A stretch of 49,958 nucleotides of DNA from Bacteriovoracaceae bacterium. Its GTDB lineage: Bacteria; Bdellovibrionota; Bacteriovoracia; Bacteriovoracales; Bacteriovoracaceae. This document shows, in pieces, positions 1 through 8,046 of this stretch (the stretch's first letter is position 1; every line of letters begins with the position of its first letter). Location of the stretch: NCBI GenBank assembly GCA_018649885.1, contig JABIHA010000104.1, positions 1 to 49,958 of the forward strand. Direction: 5' to 3'. The position numbers were made by a program, and so were the translations under genes. Under the pieces are notes generated by a model, which ran no database searches, had not been told where the DNA came from, and saw nothing but the letters and a program-made list of their open reading frames with translations.

Positions 1-503
1 GCCAATTGTGTTCAAATTGTAATAGCAGAGCTGCCATCAAGTTGCTAACTCAGCAGAAGATGGATTTATACATCAATAAGAGCTAGAAAAAAGTAATAGC
101 CACTTCAATTTTATCTTCTGCCTGCTAACGATGGTTAAGCTGCGCCCAGATATTGCTCCACTGAATCGGCAAAGTTCATGAAAATTCAAACAACCACCAG
201 GTCATGATAATCCTTTTCCATACCAGCAATTACCACAAAACCCAGCCCCCAGCTAGAGCGAGCTGATCAATACAAAACTACGCCGTTTAAAAATCTACGC
301 CTTGATAAAAGGCGCTCTCCAACCCCCACAGGCCCACGAAGCTATCCAGCGCCGTGAACAATCCCCCCCCCAGATTCCACCAACTAAATCTATTCTGATT
401 ACCTTGCCTAGGTCGGTAAATTATATTTTTTTTAACTTAAATGACAAAAATCCCAGTGGTAAATGTTTGAATAGTGTCACCAAAAAATCTTCTGGTTCCT
501 GCT
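1..503. other. No gene recognised at left edge
   Basis: About 500 bases lie between the window edge and the end of radD. A 77-codon open frame at 302-535 (+) has no ribosome binding site, has proline-rich then low-complexity content, and runs into the radD 3' end antisense, so it is not called. A weak inverted repeat (arms near 53-61 and 112-120) is visible. No tRNA, promoter or conserved coding pattern could be supported. Confidence 0.5.
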
Positions 504-535
504 TCAGAATTCTTCGGCGAAGATTTTTTCGGTGA
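478..535 (-). terminator. Inverted repeat spanning the radD stop codon
   Basis: Arms at 478-492 and 520-535 are complementary over about 15 bases with one bulge. The loop of about 27 bases contains the radD TGA stop at 504-506. Each arm includes a run of A or T, so the transcript could form a long AU-rich stem at the 3' end of radD. It is not a classical GC stem plus U-tract. A terminator or mRNA 3'-stabilising role is an inference. Confidence 0.35.
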
Positions 536-2240
536 TTTTCCAAAACTTGCCCTGTTTTCTAGCTATGATAAATGAGGGCATTCTGAGGAGTCTTTGGTAA
601 TGGATAACTTCGTCTACACATTTAATTGTGAGGTCGAGTTCTGGCTTTCTCATGTGTGATCTTAAGAAATTGATATTGAATTTTTTAAGACTGGTTTGAT
701 TATTTAGATAGTGGTTTTCAGCAAGAAATTGAGAGTCATAGTCGTAGTATTTTATTGATAAATAGGGATTTCCATTTTTATCAAACCTCTCTTCCATTTT
801 GATGGTATCTGGTTTCAATATATGGGCATTTTTTGAAAGCTTGGCCTGTTTGAGCTTAGAGTCAGCATCAATTAGGACATGGCCACAATCTCTACACTCG
901 CGAGCGGTAATATCATTTTCACAAGAACATTTATCACAAACTTTATAGCGAAAGCGGTATCCACATGGCTCGATTTCGTAAGTATCTGGGTCTTGTGTGC
1001 CCCCACGACACTTTCTTCCAAAATGCTCTATGACATCTCCATCAGGTGTCATATATCCCCAAAAATCATTTTCAAACCCACACTTTGGGCAACACACTAG
1101 AACGGGTACAGAATCGGAAACTGGTTTTTTATCACTTACCTCAGGACTATAAATATCATGTCCCATTCCGGTGTAATCTAGTACAAAGCAATCTTTTTTA
1201 GAGACGTCGATCCTAAGTCCGCGCCCAATAATTTGTTGATACAAACTGACAGATTCAGTGGGCCTTAAAATGGCGATTACATCCACATGAGGAGCATCAA
1301 AGCCTGTGGTCAGTACTGACACATTCACAAGATATTTAAATTTCTTTTCTTTAAACTCAGAGATTATATGATCTCTTTCACTATCTTCAGTGTCCCCGAG
1401 AACAATTCGCGCCTGGCCTTCTGGGAGACAATCTAGTATTTCGCGAGCGTGTTTTACAGTGCTACTAAAAATCATTACACCCTGACGGTGGTAGCTTTCA
1501 GTGATATCAATAATATTTTTTATAATGAGAGGGGTCAGCCTTCTTTGCTGCTTTAATAGTTCTTCAATCTGGGAGATGGTGTACATTTTACCAGATTGGG
1601 TTAACTCAGAAAAGTCGTAACAGGTAACAGGTATGTCCACTTTAACAGGAGGAGTAAGAAATTTGTTTCTGATCATATATTCTAGTGAAAGCTCAAACAC
1701 GCATCGTTTAAAAAAACGACTCTCTCTGGTCCTTGTAGCACCTTCTTGACTATAATTGTATATCCACCCAAGTCCCAGACGATAAGGAGTTGCCGTTAGT
1801 CCAAGAATACAAATACTCTTATTCCTTTCTTTAAGCTTTTTAATCACGACCCCGTATTGTGAATCGGCCTCTAAACTGACTCGGTGACATTCATCAATAA
1901 CAAGCAGAGAAAATTCATCAAAAAAACTACTATCTGCCCTGGCAACAGACTGAATACTTCCGAAAATAACTTTTTGTCCGGACTCTTTTTTTCCAAGGCC
2001 TGCGGAGTATATTCCAGCATCCAAAAGGTAGCTTTGGTATTTTTTATGATTTTGTTCCACTAACTCTTTTACGTGGGCCAGTACTAAGACTCGACCCTTG
2101 GCGATCCTGGCCATCTCGGCGATGACTAAGCTTTTTCCGGCACCTGTAGGAAGGACGATTACTGCTGGATCGCGTTTGCATTTGAAATATTTCACTGTCT
2201 TATCAACTGCAACTTGTTGATAATCTCGAAGTTTATACAT
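504..2240 (-). CDS. radD: RadD (YejH)-type superfamily 2 DNA helicase
   Basis: This is a 578-residue SF2 helicase matching E. coli RadD/YejH in length and along its whole sequence as I recall it. RadD is known to act in repair of double-strand breaks and post-replication gaps and works with SSB and RecA. Visible motifs are Walker A PTGAGKS (31-37), motif II DECH (about 115), [10 protein letters not shown] (motif III region), GFDAPHVD and [10 protein letters not shown] (motif VI). After the helicase core there is a C-terminal zinc region with CCPKCGF, CRGG and two CxxC pairs (CDKCSC, CRDCGH), as in RadD. The start is an ATG at the conserved LRDYQQ N-terminus. It is a single gene with no evident operon partner, and its function is cytoplasmic. 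Identification is secure at family level. Confidence 0.95.
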   Translation of the reverse strand: MYKLRDYQQVAVDKTVKYFKCKRDPAVIVLPTGAGKSLVIAEMARIAKGRVLVLAHVKELVEQNHKKYQSYLLDAGIYSAGLGKKESGQKVIFGSIQSVARADSSFFDEFSLLVIDECHRVSLEADSQYGVVIKKLKERNKSICILGLTATPYRLGLGWIYNYSQEGATRTRESRFFKRCVFELSLEYMIRNKFLTPPVKVDIPVTCYDFSELTQSGKMYTISQIEELLKQQRRLTPLIIKNIIDITESYHRQGVMIFSSTVKHAREILDCLPEGQARIVLGDTEDSERDHIISEFKEKKFKYLVNVSVLTTGFDAPHVDVIAILRPTESVSLYQQIIGRGLRIDVSKKDCFVLDYTGMGHDIYSPEVSDKKPVSDSVPVLVCCPKCGFENDFWGYMTPDGDVIEHFGRKCRGGTQDPDTYEIEPCGYRFRYKVCDKCSCENDITARECRDCGHVLIDADSKLKQAKLSKNAHILKPDTIKMEERFDKNGNPYLSIKYYDYDSQFLAENHYLNNQTSLKKFNINFLRSHMRKPELDLTIKCVDEVIHYQRLLRMPSFIIARKQGKFWKITEKIFAEEF

Positions 2241-2319
2241 AGACAGGTAATATATAAGCTAGTGAGATAGTTGTCATTAGCCTAGTGCGACGGTTTCAAC
2301 TAATGCTCTCAAAAAAGAG

Positions 2320-2325
2320 TATAAT
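2320..2325 (+). promoter_or_regulatory. Possible -10 box upstream of the 2448 gene
   Basis: A perfect TATAAT hexamer lies about 120 bases upstream of the start at 2448, in the gap between divergent radD and this gene. No good -35 hexamer is seen at 17 bases (TTCAAC lies 19 bases upstream). If used, it would leave a long 5' leader. Weak support only. Confidence 0.3.
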
Positions 2326-2447
2326 ATTCATGGGATGTTCACATTTTCGACAGCAAATTGTCCGGGAAACTACTTTCCAAAATTTCTCCCCCATTAATAC
2401 TCCCAATGCTCCTTACAATTGTAAGAACTTATAAATAAGGAGATTAT

Positions 2448-2822
2448 ATGAAATACACCCTACTTGGCCTTTTATTCCTAAGCTCTCTTGCTACGGCAGG
2501 CACCTTAGAAAGAACATTTACACTAGATGAAGTTGGAAACTACGAAGCAGATTCCAAAGAGTTTTACATTGAAAGCACTGACAAAAAAGATGTCATCCAA
2601 ATATATTGTATTGATGAAGAAAATGCCGTCTTCATTTTTCCTATGTTTGGTGGAGATGACTCTGTCCCCCATGAGCCACTCAGCTCAGAGAGCTTTACTC
2701 TTGAAAAGTGTAATCAAACATACAAACTCTTGAAAACCACAAAAAAAGAAAATATATCATTTAAAGTAAGTATTGATGTTGATGCTATGGAATTAACATC
2801 TTTTGAAGTGATTATTAAGTAA
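2448..2822 (+). CDS. Small exported protein of unknown function
   Basis: A 124-residue protein with a clear Sec signal peptide: MKY, a hydrophobic run, then an Ala-rich cleavage site near SLATAG at about 18. The mature part is acidic, rich in beta-type residues, and contains two cysteines (IYCID and LEKCNQ) that could form a disulfide in the periplasm. The start has a strong ribosome binding site, AAGGAG, six to seven bases upstream. It is followed by a bidirectional terminator, so it is probably transcribed alone. No family is recognised. Confidence 0.75.
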   Translation: MKYTLLGLLFLSSLATAGTLERTFTLDEVGNYEADSKEFYIESTDKKDVIQIYCIDEENAVFIFPMFGGDDSVPHEPLSSESFTLEKCNQTYKLLKTTKKENISFKVSIDVDAMELTSFEVIIK

Positions 2823-2838
2823 GATCAGAGCACATACA

Positions 2839-2890
2839 AGATTACAATGGGCAGAGTTAATGCACAATGACCCTGCCCATTTTCAATCTT
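2839..2890. terminator. Bidirectional rho-independent terminator
   Basis: A 9-bp perfect stem, 2846-2854 with 2873-2881 (AATGGGCAG / CTGCCCATT), is extended by a second complementary segment (AAGATT 2839-2844 with AATCTT 2885-2890). Ts follow on the plus strand. It lies between the convergent stops at 2822 (+) and 2903 (-), so it can serve both genes. Confidence 0.75.
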
Positions 2891-2902
2891 ATACAGTACT
2901 TT

Positions 2903-3250
2903 CTATAAACTTTCTTTTGTTACACTTTCCCAGACCCATTCATTTATGTAGTCTTTTTGAATCTGAGCAATTTCTAGCATCACTTTGTGGTAGGCCAGAT
3001 TGTTTTCTACTGTTTTCCATTTAAAATATAGTGAGTCCATGAACTTATCAACGAGAGCTTGGCCTTGAGCATATTCAGCCTTTTTGAGACCGCTATCAAT
3101 TAGTGATATCAAATACTGCCCCTTTCCTTTTTCAAAGAAATCCTTTCGGGCTTTCTGAATTTCACCGTGATAGGCTTCAAATACTTTAGTCATACGCACA
3201 TTTTCATTGGTGTAGGCTTTTGTTCCAAATTCATAAGAACGTCTCATCAT
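2903..3250 (-). CDS. Small helical protein of unknown function
   Basis: A 115-residue protein, predicted mostly helical, rich in Lys, Glu and aromatic residues. It has no signal peptide, membrane segment or cysteine. It starts at one of two adjacent ATG codons (3250 or 3247), 15 bases after the stop of the 103-residue membrane protein at 3266-3577, and so appears to be the last gene of an operon led by the hydrolase at 3586-5155. Being downstream of an exported hydrolase and a membrane protein, it could be an accessory or immunity-type partner, but nothing in the sequence proves this. No family is recognised. Confidence 0.6.
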   Translation of the reverse strand: MMRRSYEFGTKAYTNENVRMTKVFEAYHGEIQKARKDFFEKGKGQYLISLIDSGLKKAEYAQGQALVDKFMDSLYFKWKTVENNLAYHKVMLEIAQIQKDYINEWVWESVTKESL

Positions 3251-3265
3251 ATCTTGCTCAGAGAG

Positions 3266-3577
3266 TTACTCTAATAAAAAGACCTCACTATCCCAGTCAA
3301 TTCCATTCCCTCTAGTATCATCTTGTGGATATGGTGAAAGAACAAAGCTAGGCGCCACAAGGCTAGGTGTATCTGGAAGCTGAGTTGTCGCTTCATATGT
3401 AGCGACAGCAGCACCTGTGCTCATCATAAAAGCGAAACCTATTCCGCTTCCAATAGAGTAACTTGCAAATAGTCCATATCCACCATAGACATAGGCCCCA
3501 ACACCGCCTGTTAAAAGGCCTAGAACTGCTGCGCCTCCCATAATTTTAATATTGTCAGGGTTTATAAGTTGCCTCAC
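3266..3577 (-). CDS. Small Gly-rich membrane protein of unknown function
   Basis: A 103-residue protein starting at GTG 3577, eight bases after the hydrolase stop. It has two hydrophobic glycine-rich segments, residues about 12-33 (GGAAVLGLLTGGVGAYVYGG) and 36-60, followed by a polar tail with several prolines and an acidic C-terminus. The small-residue spacing resembles glycine-zipper membrane proteins. It sits between a secreted alpha/beta hydrolase and a small helical protein with very tight spacing, so the three are likely co-transcribed. The function is unknown. Confidence 0.6.
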   Translation of the reverse strand: MRQLINPDNIKIMGGAAVLGLLTGGVGAYVYGGYGLFASYSIGSGIGFAFMMSTGAAVATYEATTQLPDTPSLVAPSFVLSPYPQDDTRGNGIDWDSEVFLLE

Positions 3578-3585
3578 GCCAATAT

Positions 3586-5155
3586 CTATATAGGCTGGCC
3601 CTTTAAATTCAAGGTATTGTTGCTGAAGAGTTTCTGTGTTTCTTGATAAGAAAGAAGAAGATCACTATATAGCTCATCAGCACAAACATTCTTTGGTTTT
3701 AAAACATGCTCATCCATATATCCGTAATACGATACAGGATACTGCTCAATAATTTTATCTTCTCTTGGATTCGGAAATTTAAAAGGTTTAGGAATGGGAT
3801 CATTACCATAACCAGCTATTGCCCACTGTGATGCTTCCGAGAATTCTAATTCTGTACTTACACTACATTTATCTAGGGCATCACTTAATTCAGATTTTTG
3901 GTCAATGCCACTTTCAATTTCTGCGATAACACTCCAAAGCTCAGTAGAGCAGTCACTTAAATTAAAGGAAAAGGCTCCATGGCCTCCACCTTTTACTGTA
4001 ACAAAGTATTTGTCAGCATATGACTGACCATCGAAATGGTATCTTCCCATATTCAAAGGAGTTTGAAAGTCCTTATCTCCGTGAAAATAAACAATAGGGG
4101 TTTTAAGTGGAAACATTGCTGAATCAAATGGTCTTCTGTCATTTACATCCCAACAAATATCCATTCCATCTGTAAAAATCTGATTATTATATAAATATGT
4201 ATGAGTCATCTCATGCCAAATTTCACCACAAGCAACTTGGTGATAGAGCTCGCCTCCGTTTTCAGTTCCTAGTGCGGATAAACTTACTTTCATCACTTCT
4301 TTGATATTTGCAGTGAAAACAGGAAGAGTATTTTTGACTTTTTGAGGTGTAGCCAAAAAGTTCAAAAGACAGATGGCAATATCTGAATTAGTGCAATCGG
4401 TCCACGACTTCAAAAAAGAAGCTGTTAGACCATCGGGTATTTTTCCTGCTGACTTCAGAAGCATTACACTATCGCTACTTTCTTCAATATCGACTCCATA
4501 TTCATCAAGGTGGCTCAAAGTTTCAACAACTTTTGGTGAAAGCTGAGACTTTACTTCCTCCCACCTTTTTCTCATGGGATCTCTAAAATCCTCATCATTA
4601 TAGTAGGAGCGCCCCATAATGCCCTCTAAAACCACTGCTCTAGGATCCATGGCCTCTTGGTCATGCTCAAGTTGGTACGCCACATGAGTTCCTAAAATGG
4701 TTCCGTAACTGGCGCCATAAATAATATATTGGCCTAGGCCATAGTGCTTAACCGCACTGACAATATCATTTGAAAATACGATGGAGCTAAAATTGCTTTT
4801 TGCTAGAGTTGATCCGTCTTCAGTTTCATTGCAACCAGTTCCCCTTGGATCAGTTTTTAAATAAGTAAAAGGGGATCTTTTGTGGCCAAGTTTAGTTGTA
4901 TCTTCAATTGAAGTCTGCCCAGGTCCACCTGGAATAAAAACGACTGTAGGTAAAATCTGGATTTGTGCCAGGGATTACCTGATAGCGATACTCATAGTCA
5001 TCAGCTCCATTTATTCCAGCAACATCCACTGAATAAACCGTATCTGAGTAGCAATGTGCAGGAAGATCAGCGTGAGCATCTAGTGATAAAAAAGAGAACA
5101 AACCTATTAATACAAATATGCCTGATAAAGGCACGGCCTTCTTACTATAATTCAT
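3586..5155 (-). pseudogene. Secreted alpha/beta hydrolase (S33 peptidase-like), frameshifted
   Basis: Two frames together make one exported alpha/beta hydrolase of about 522 residues. The 5' part (ATG 5155, RBS AGGAG) encodes a signal peptide ending near DAHA and a Cys-containing mature N-terminus. The reading frame then breaks and continues one base over. The second frame gives VVFIPGGPGQTSI (oxyanion loop), DPRGTGCNET, and the nucleophile elbow YGASYGT (GxSxG), followed by HGDKDFQTP (acid) and KGGGHGAF (catalytic His). Removing one base from the A4 tract at 4952-4955 (T4 on the coding strand) restores NPDLPTVVFIPGG. The layout resembles secreted tripeptidyl aminopeptidase or proline iminopeptidase-like enzymes. 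The whole catalytic triad is intact, so the lesion is either recent or a sequencing error. It is the first gene of an operon with 3266-3577 and 2903-3250. Confidence 0.8.
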
Positions 5156-5279
5156 AAATCACACACTCCTGTTCTAGAAGTCTCACATTACCTTGAGCAT
5201 GGATTGGCATCAAGTAAACGGGGCTAAGTCGAAATTCTTACAAGGTAATTGAAATTTATACAAGATAATAGAGCGGAAA

Positions 5280-6269
5280 TTACTCAAGCTGGCGGAAGTG
5301 TCGCAAAAAAAGTTGGTTTTTCCTGCCATTTCGATACATTTTAGTAGAGATCAGCTCTAGCTCACCTCCCTGAATGATAAAATTAGCGGCTCCCCTAAAA
5401 TTGCACTTACCACTACATTTGAAATTTTTCTTGAGAATAAAATTTGTTTCAAAATTATCTGGATTTACGGAATAAAGGGTTAATTGATTTTTTCCATTCA
5501 AAAAAGGTGGTATTAGGCCCTTATTATATGTTTCGGCCAAAAAGATTTTTCCATCACATTGCTGAAGTAAGCTTATATTGGCCCCTCTGAATATGGTGGT
5601 CTTAATTTGCTTATGAAAATCGAAGCCACTGAGAAACTCATCTGTTTTGGATCGGTATAAACTGACGCTTTCAGTGTCAAAGGCAACAAGAAGAAATTTC
5701 TTAAGGCTTTCCAAGTAAACGATATCTACAGCGCCTGTTTTAGAGTGATTAATTACAATCTCTTGCTTTAATAATTTGGGGTTAAAGATATTTTCCATAT
5801 CGTAAAATAATATCTTTGACTGTAGAGGAGGTTTTAATCTTTCAAGGGGAACCAATACAATTTTTTGATAACTTCTCATCCCACCTGCATGCCAAAGTGT
5901 GGGGAATCCGGGAAGAACTACTCGGGAGTGAAACTCTTGATGATCTTTCAAATGTTTGGAAGAAATAAATAATTCTCCCTTTTCTGTGTTTTCATTACCT
6001 CCACTTAGAATGTAGGCATCTTCACTTTCAAAATAGATGATCCCTTGAAAATGGTTATTGTAGCCAAGACCATTTTTGGGTGCATGTGTATATTCTTTTC
6101 CATTAAAAATCAAAGTCGTATCAAGAGAGTGACTCTCCCCAACATTGCCAATTTGATTAACTGATTTCTCTATATTTTCAAGGCAGTTTCGCTGAAACCA
6201 ATCTTCAGCATCTGAAGCCGCAAAAGATTGGGTTGAAATTATAAGAAAATGAAATAAAAAAGATATAAT
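5280..6269 (-). CDS. Exported protein of unknown function with apparent ATT start
   Basis: The shortest conventional frame starts at TTG 6113, but the same frame stays open upstream and encodes a convincing signal peptide (ISFLFHFLIISTQSFA, then ASDAEDWFQRNC). Its first codon would be ATT at 6269-6267, placed 7 bases after a perfect AAGGAG (6277-6282). No ATG, GTG or TTG is available at that point. The protein would be 329 residues. The mature part has repeated beta-strand-like segments with LSGGNEN, AGGMRSY, RGANISL and RGAANF, which might be propeller-like, and a cysteine pair FKCSGKC. No family is recognised. The start is an inference from the signal peptide and the Shine-Dalgarno position. 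Confidence 0.65.
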   Translation of the reverse strand: MISFLFHFLIISTQSFAASDAEDWFQRNCLENIEKSVNQIGNVGESHSLDTTLIFNGKEYTHAPKNGLGYNNHFQGIIYFESEDAYILSGGNENTEKGELFISSKHLKDHQEFHSRVVLPGFPTLWHAGGMRSYQKIVLVPLERLKPPLQSKILFYDMENIFNPKLLKQEIVINHSKTGAVDIVYLESLKKFLLVAFDTESVSLYRSKTDEFLSGFDFHKQIKTTIFRGANISLLQQCDGKIFLAETYNKGLIPPFLNGKNQLTLYSVNPDNFETNFILKKNFKCSGKCNFRGAANFIIQGGELELISTKMYRNGRKNQLFLRHFRQLE

Positions 6270-6465
6270 GGATTTTCTCCTTCAGTATAGTTTCAATTTT
6301 TTAAAATACGCTCATCACTCCCTATATTGTCGGACCTTCTAGTGACTCAATTAAATATTAGATCAATTCAAGATACGTGCCCAAGTTAAAATATGTAATA
6401 ATATGATTTTTATTTAGCTGCAATAAAATGTCCCTTCAGTGCCACAGCAAAAAAATGAAATAGTT

Positions 6466-6496
6466 CAGCCGAACAGAAACTTCCTCGGTTCGGCTG
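6466..6496. repeat. Inverted repeat, 9-bp arms
   Basis: The arms CAGCCGAAC (6466-6474) and GTTCGGCTG (6488-6496) are perfectly complementary around a 13-base loop. They lie in the divergent gap between the genes at 6269 (-) and 6614 (+). There is no T-run directly after the stem on the plus strand, and on the minus strand a T7 tract begins about 14 bases away. It may be a regulator site or an mRNA hairpin. Confidence 0.4.
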
Positions 6497-6613
6497 CGTG
6501 TACTTAGCATTGGGGAAAACCAACTAAATTTCTTAAGATATCAGACGAAGTTGTTGAACACAACGTGTGCAATATTAAATATTTTACATCGACATTTAAA
6601 GAGGAGAACACTG

Positions 6614-7031
6614 TTGAAGAAATTGCTACTAATTACCCTACTCACGCTGTCGGCTATAGCCTATGGATCGACGAGCGCTTACAAATGCGTGGAAGCAGGT
6701 TTTTTTAAGTACGATGCCTGCCAAGAAAAGTGTGGAGGTAGTCAATACCCTTAATAAGTGCTCACTTAGCTGTAGCTATTCTATTCAAGGAGACATGGGT
6801 AACTGCTACGCTGAGTACCCTGAAAAGGAAGTTAAGATTGATAAAATGATTGCGTGGTGGAATCCTCTAGATAGAAAAATCACATGTTTAAATTGTGCAG
6901 GCGAAAGCACTGTTAAAGGTTGTGTTTGCCCTGCAAAATGCGGTTTTGCCACTGTTTGTGGTGGAAGAGAAGGCAAACTCCCCAGTGATCCAGAAGGGCC
7001 AAAAGATCCAGAAACTCCAAGTGGTGACTAA
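6614..7031 (+). pseudogene. Small Cys-rich secreted protein, frameshifted
   Basis: The likely start is TTG 6614, 7 bases after GAGGAG (6601-6606), giving the signal peptide LKKLLLITLLTLSAIAYG. The mature part begins AYKCVEAGFFKYDACQEKCGGSQY and then hits a TAA in frame. The next frame continues with NKCSLSCSYSIQGDMGNCY, TCLNCAGES, GCVCPAKCGF and VCGG, ending in a Pro/Asp/Glu-rich tail. One extra base in the CCC at 6748-6750 would explain the break. Corrected, it is about 138 residues with more than a dozen cysteines, typical of a disulfide-stabilised secreted protein. The function is unknown. It is either a recent pseudogene or a base-calling error. Confidence 0.65.
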
Positions 7032-7070
7032 TTTCTTCTATATTAAAAGTATGAACCATATTTTAGATCA

Positions 7071-7091
7071 AAAGCTGATCAGGACAGCTTT
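7071..7091. terminator. Possible terminator hairpin between convergent genes
   Basis: A 7-bp stem AAAGCTG (7071-7077) pairs with CAGCTTT (7085-7091) around a 7-base loop. It lies between the convergent stops at 7031 (+) and 7106 (-). On the minus strand the stem ends in four Ts. It is short and only moderately stable. Confidence 0.35.
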
Positions 7092-7105
7092 GGCCTTCAA
7101 GTAAA

Positions 7106-7855
7106 CTATTGATTGTCTTTTTGTTTTTTGTAACGAATATTCCCATTTAAGTCAAAAATGGCATTATTTAAGAAGCCTAAAACATACTGACTGCCAAGCT
7201 TAACGATTTGAAGTGAGGCAATATTTAAAGGGTGTACCGCGCGCATTTCGGCGTCTACTATACCTTCTAAAATACGAACACTGTCGCCATCATAAGTATA
7301 CCTTGGAAGCATTATATGAGGATTCTCAGGCACCTGATAAAAGGGAGGGTGCTCTAAACCTAAAAGATGTCCAAACTCGTGAGATGAAGTAGATACTCCA
7401 GAGGCCACCTGAGCTTTGATATAAAAGCCAGCATTGCCTCCGATTTCGTGGACATATGAATAAAGGGTTGTATCCATGGGTAGCGGCTCCTCATCATCAT
7501 AAGGATCAGCTTGTGAGGGAGCAGAGTTTTCAATACGAATAAAATTGATCCGGGGATCTCTGTTCCCCTTAGCGAGTTCAAAACTCTGCTCTTCGCTTAG
7601 ATACTCAGAAGTAATTTCAAATCTTACTTCAAAAGACTGTCCTTCAAAAACTATTTGAGCTGAAGGAGTACTCCAAAGTGTTTGGATATCACTTGAAATC
7701 TTTGTGCAAAGCTCGCTTGAGGCCTCAGTCCCAAAACAAACGATGTGGGATTTAATAATTAAGAAATCTTCAGATCTATTCAATTCTACAAGCGCTGATG
7801 AATAGGATTGATTGCAAACTATTGAAAATAGAATTAAAAGGAGCCATTTGTTCAT
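7106..7855 (-). CDS. Secreted metzincin-like zinc metalloprotease
   Basis: A 249-residue exported protein with a signal peptide (MNKWLLLILFSIVCNQSYSS). The zinc site is the extended motif HEFGHLLGLEH (residues 159-169), which carries the three metal-binding histidines and catalytic Glu of metzincins. PHIML at 180-183 is a plausible Met-turn. Four or more cysteines in the first third may form disulfides. Metzincins of this kind (matrixin- or astacin-like) cleave extracellular proteins. The domain is minimal, with no visible prodomain cysteine switch or C-terminal binding module. It is convergent with the Cys-rich gene at 6614 and divergent from the 844-residue HEASH protein at 8047. Family assignment is firm at clan level, not below. 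Confidence 0.85.
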   Translation of the reverse strand: MNKWLLLILFSIVCNQSYSSALVELNRSEDFLIIKSHIVCFGTEASSELCTKISSDIQTLWSTPSAQIVFEGQSFEVRFEITSEYLSEEQSFELAKGNRDPRINFIRIENSAPSQADPYDDEEPLPMDTTLYSYVHEIGGNAGFYIKAQVASGVSTSSHEFGHLLGLEHPPFYQVPENPHIMLPRYTYDGDSVRILEGIVDAEMRAVHPLNIASLQIVKLGSQYVLGFLNNAIFDLNGNIRYKKQKDNQ

Positions 7856-8046
7856 GGCCGTTTCTAACCTAATTTTGAATCTTTCTCTATAGGCCAGGTC
7901 CTTTTTTACACAGTGTAGGCACTTTGAGATTTACTAGTTCAGAGAGTTCCAAAAAAATAAACTTAAATATAAAAATTGCACTTATCCAACATAGATTTTA
8001 CTTTTCGTATAAACTCTGGCCCACAGCACATTTAGGGGGTCGTTTC

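Noticed and set aside
302..535. 77-codon plus-strand frame at the left edge
   Set aside because: No ribosome binding site, low-complexity protein, and it overlaps radD antisense.
4952..4955. Phase variation by homopolymer slippage
   Set aside because: Tracts of 3-6 bases are too short to be typical contingency loci, and no pattern of repeats was seen.
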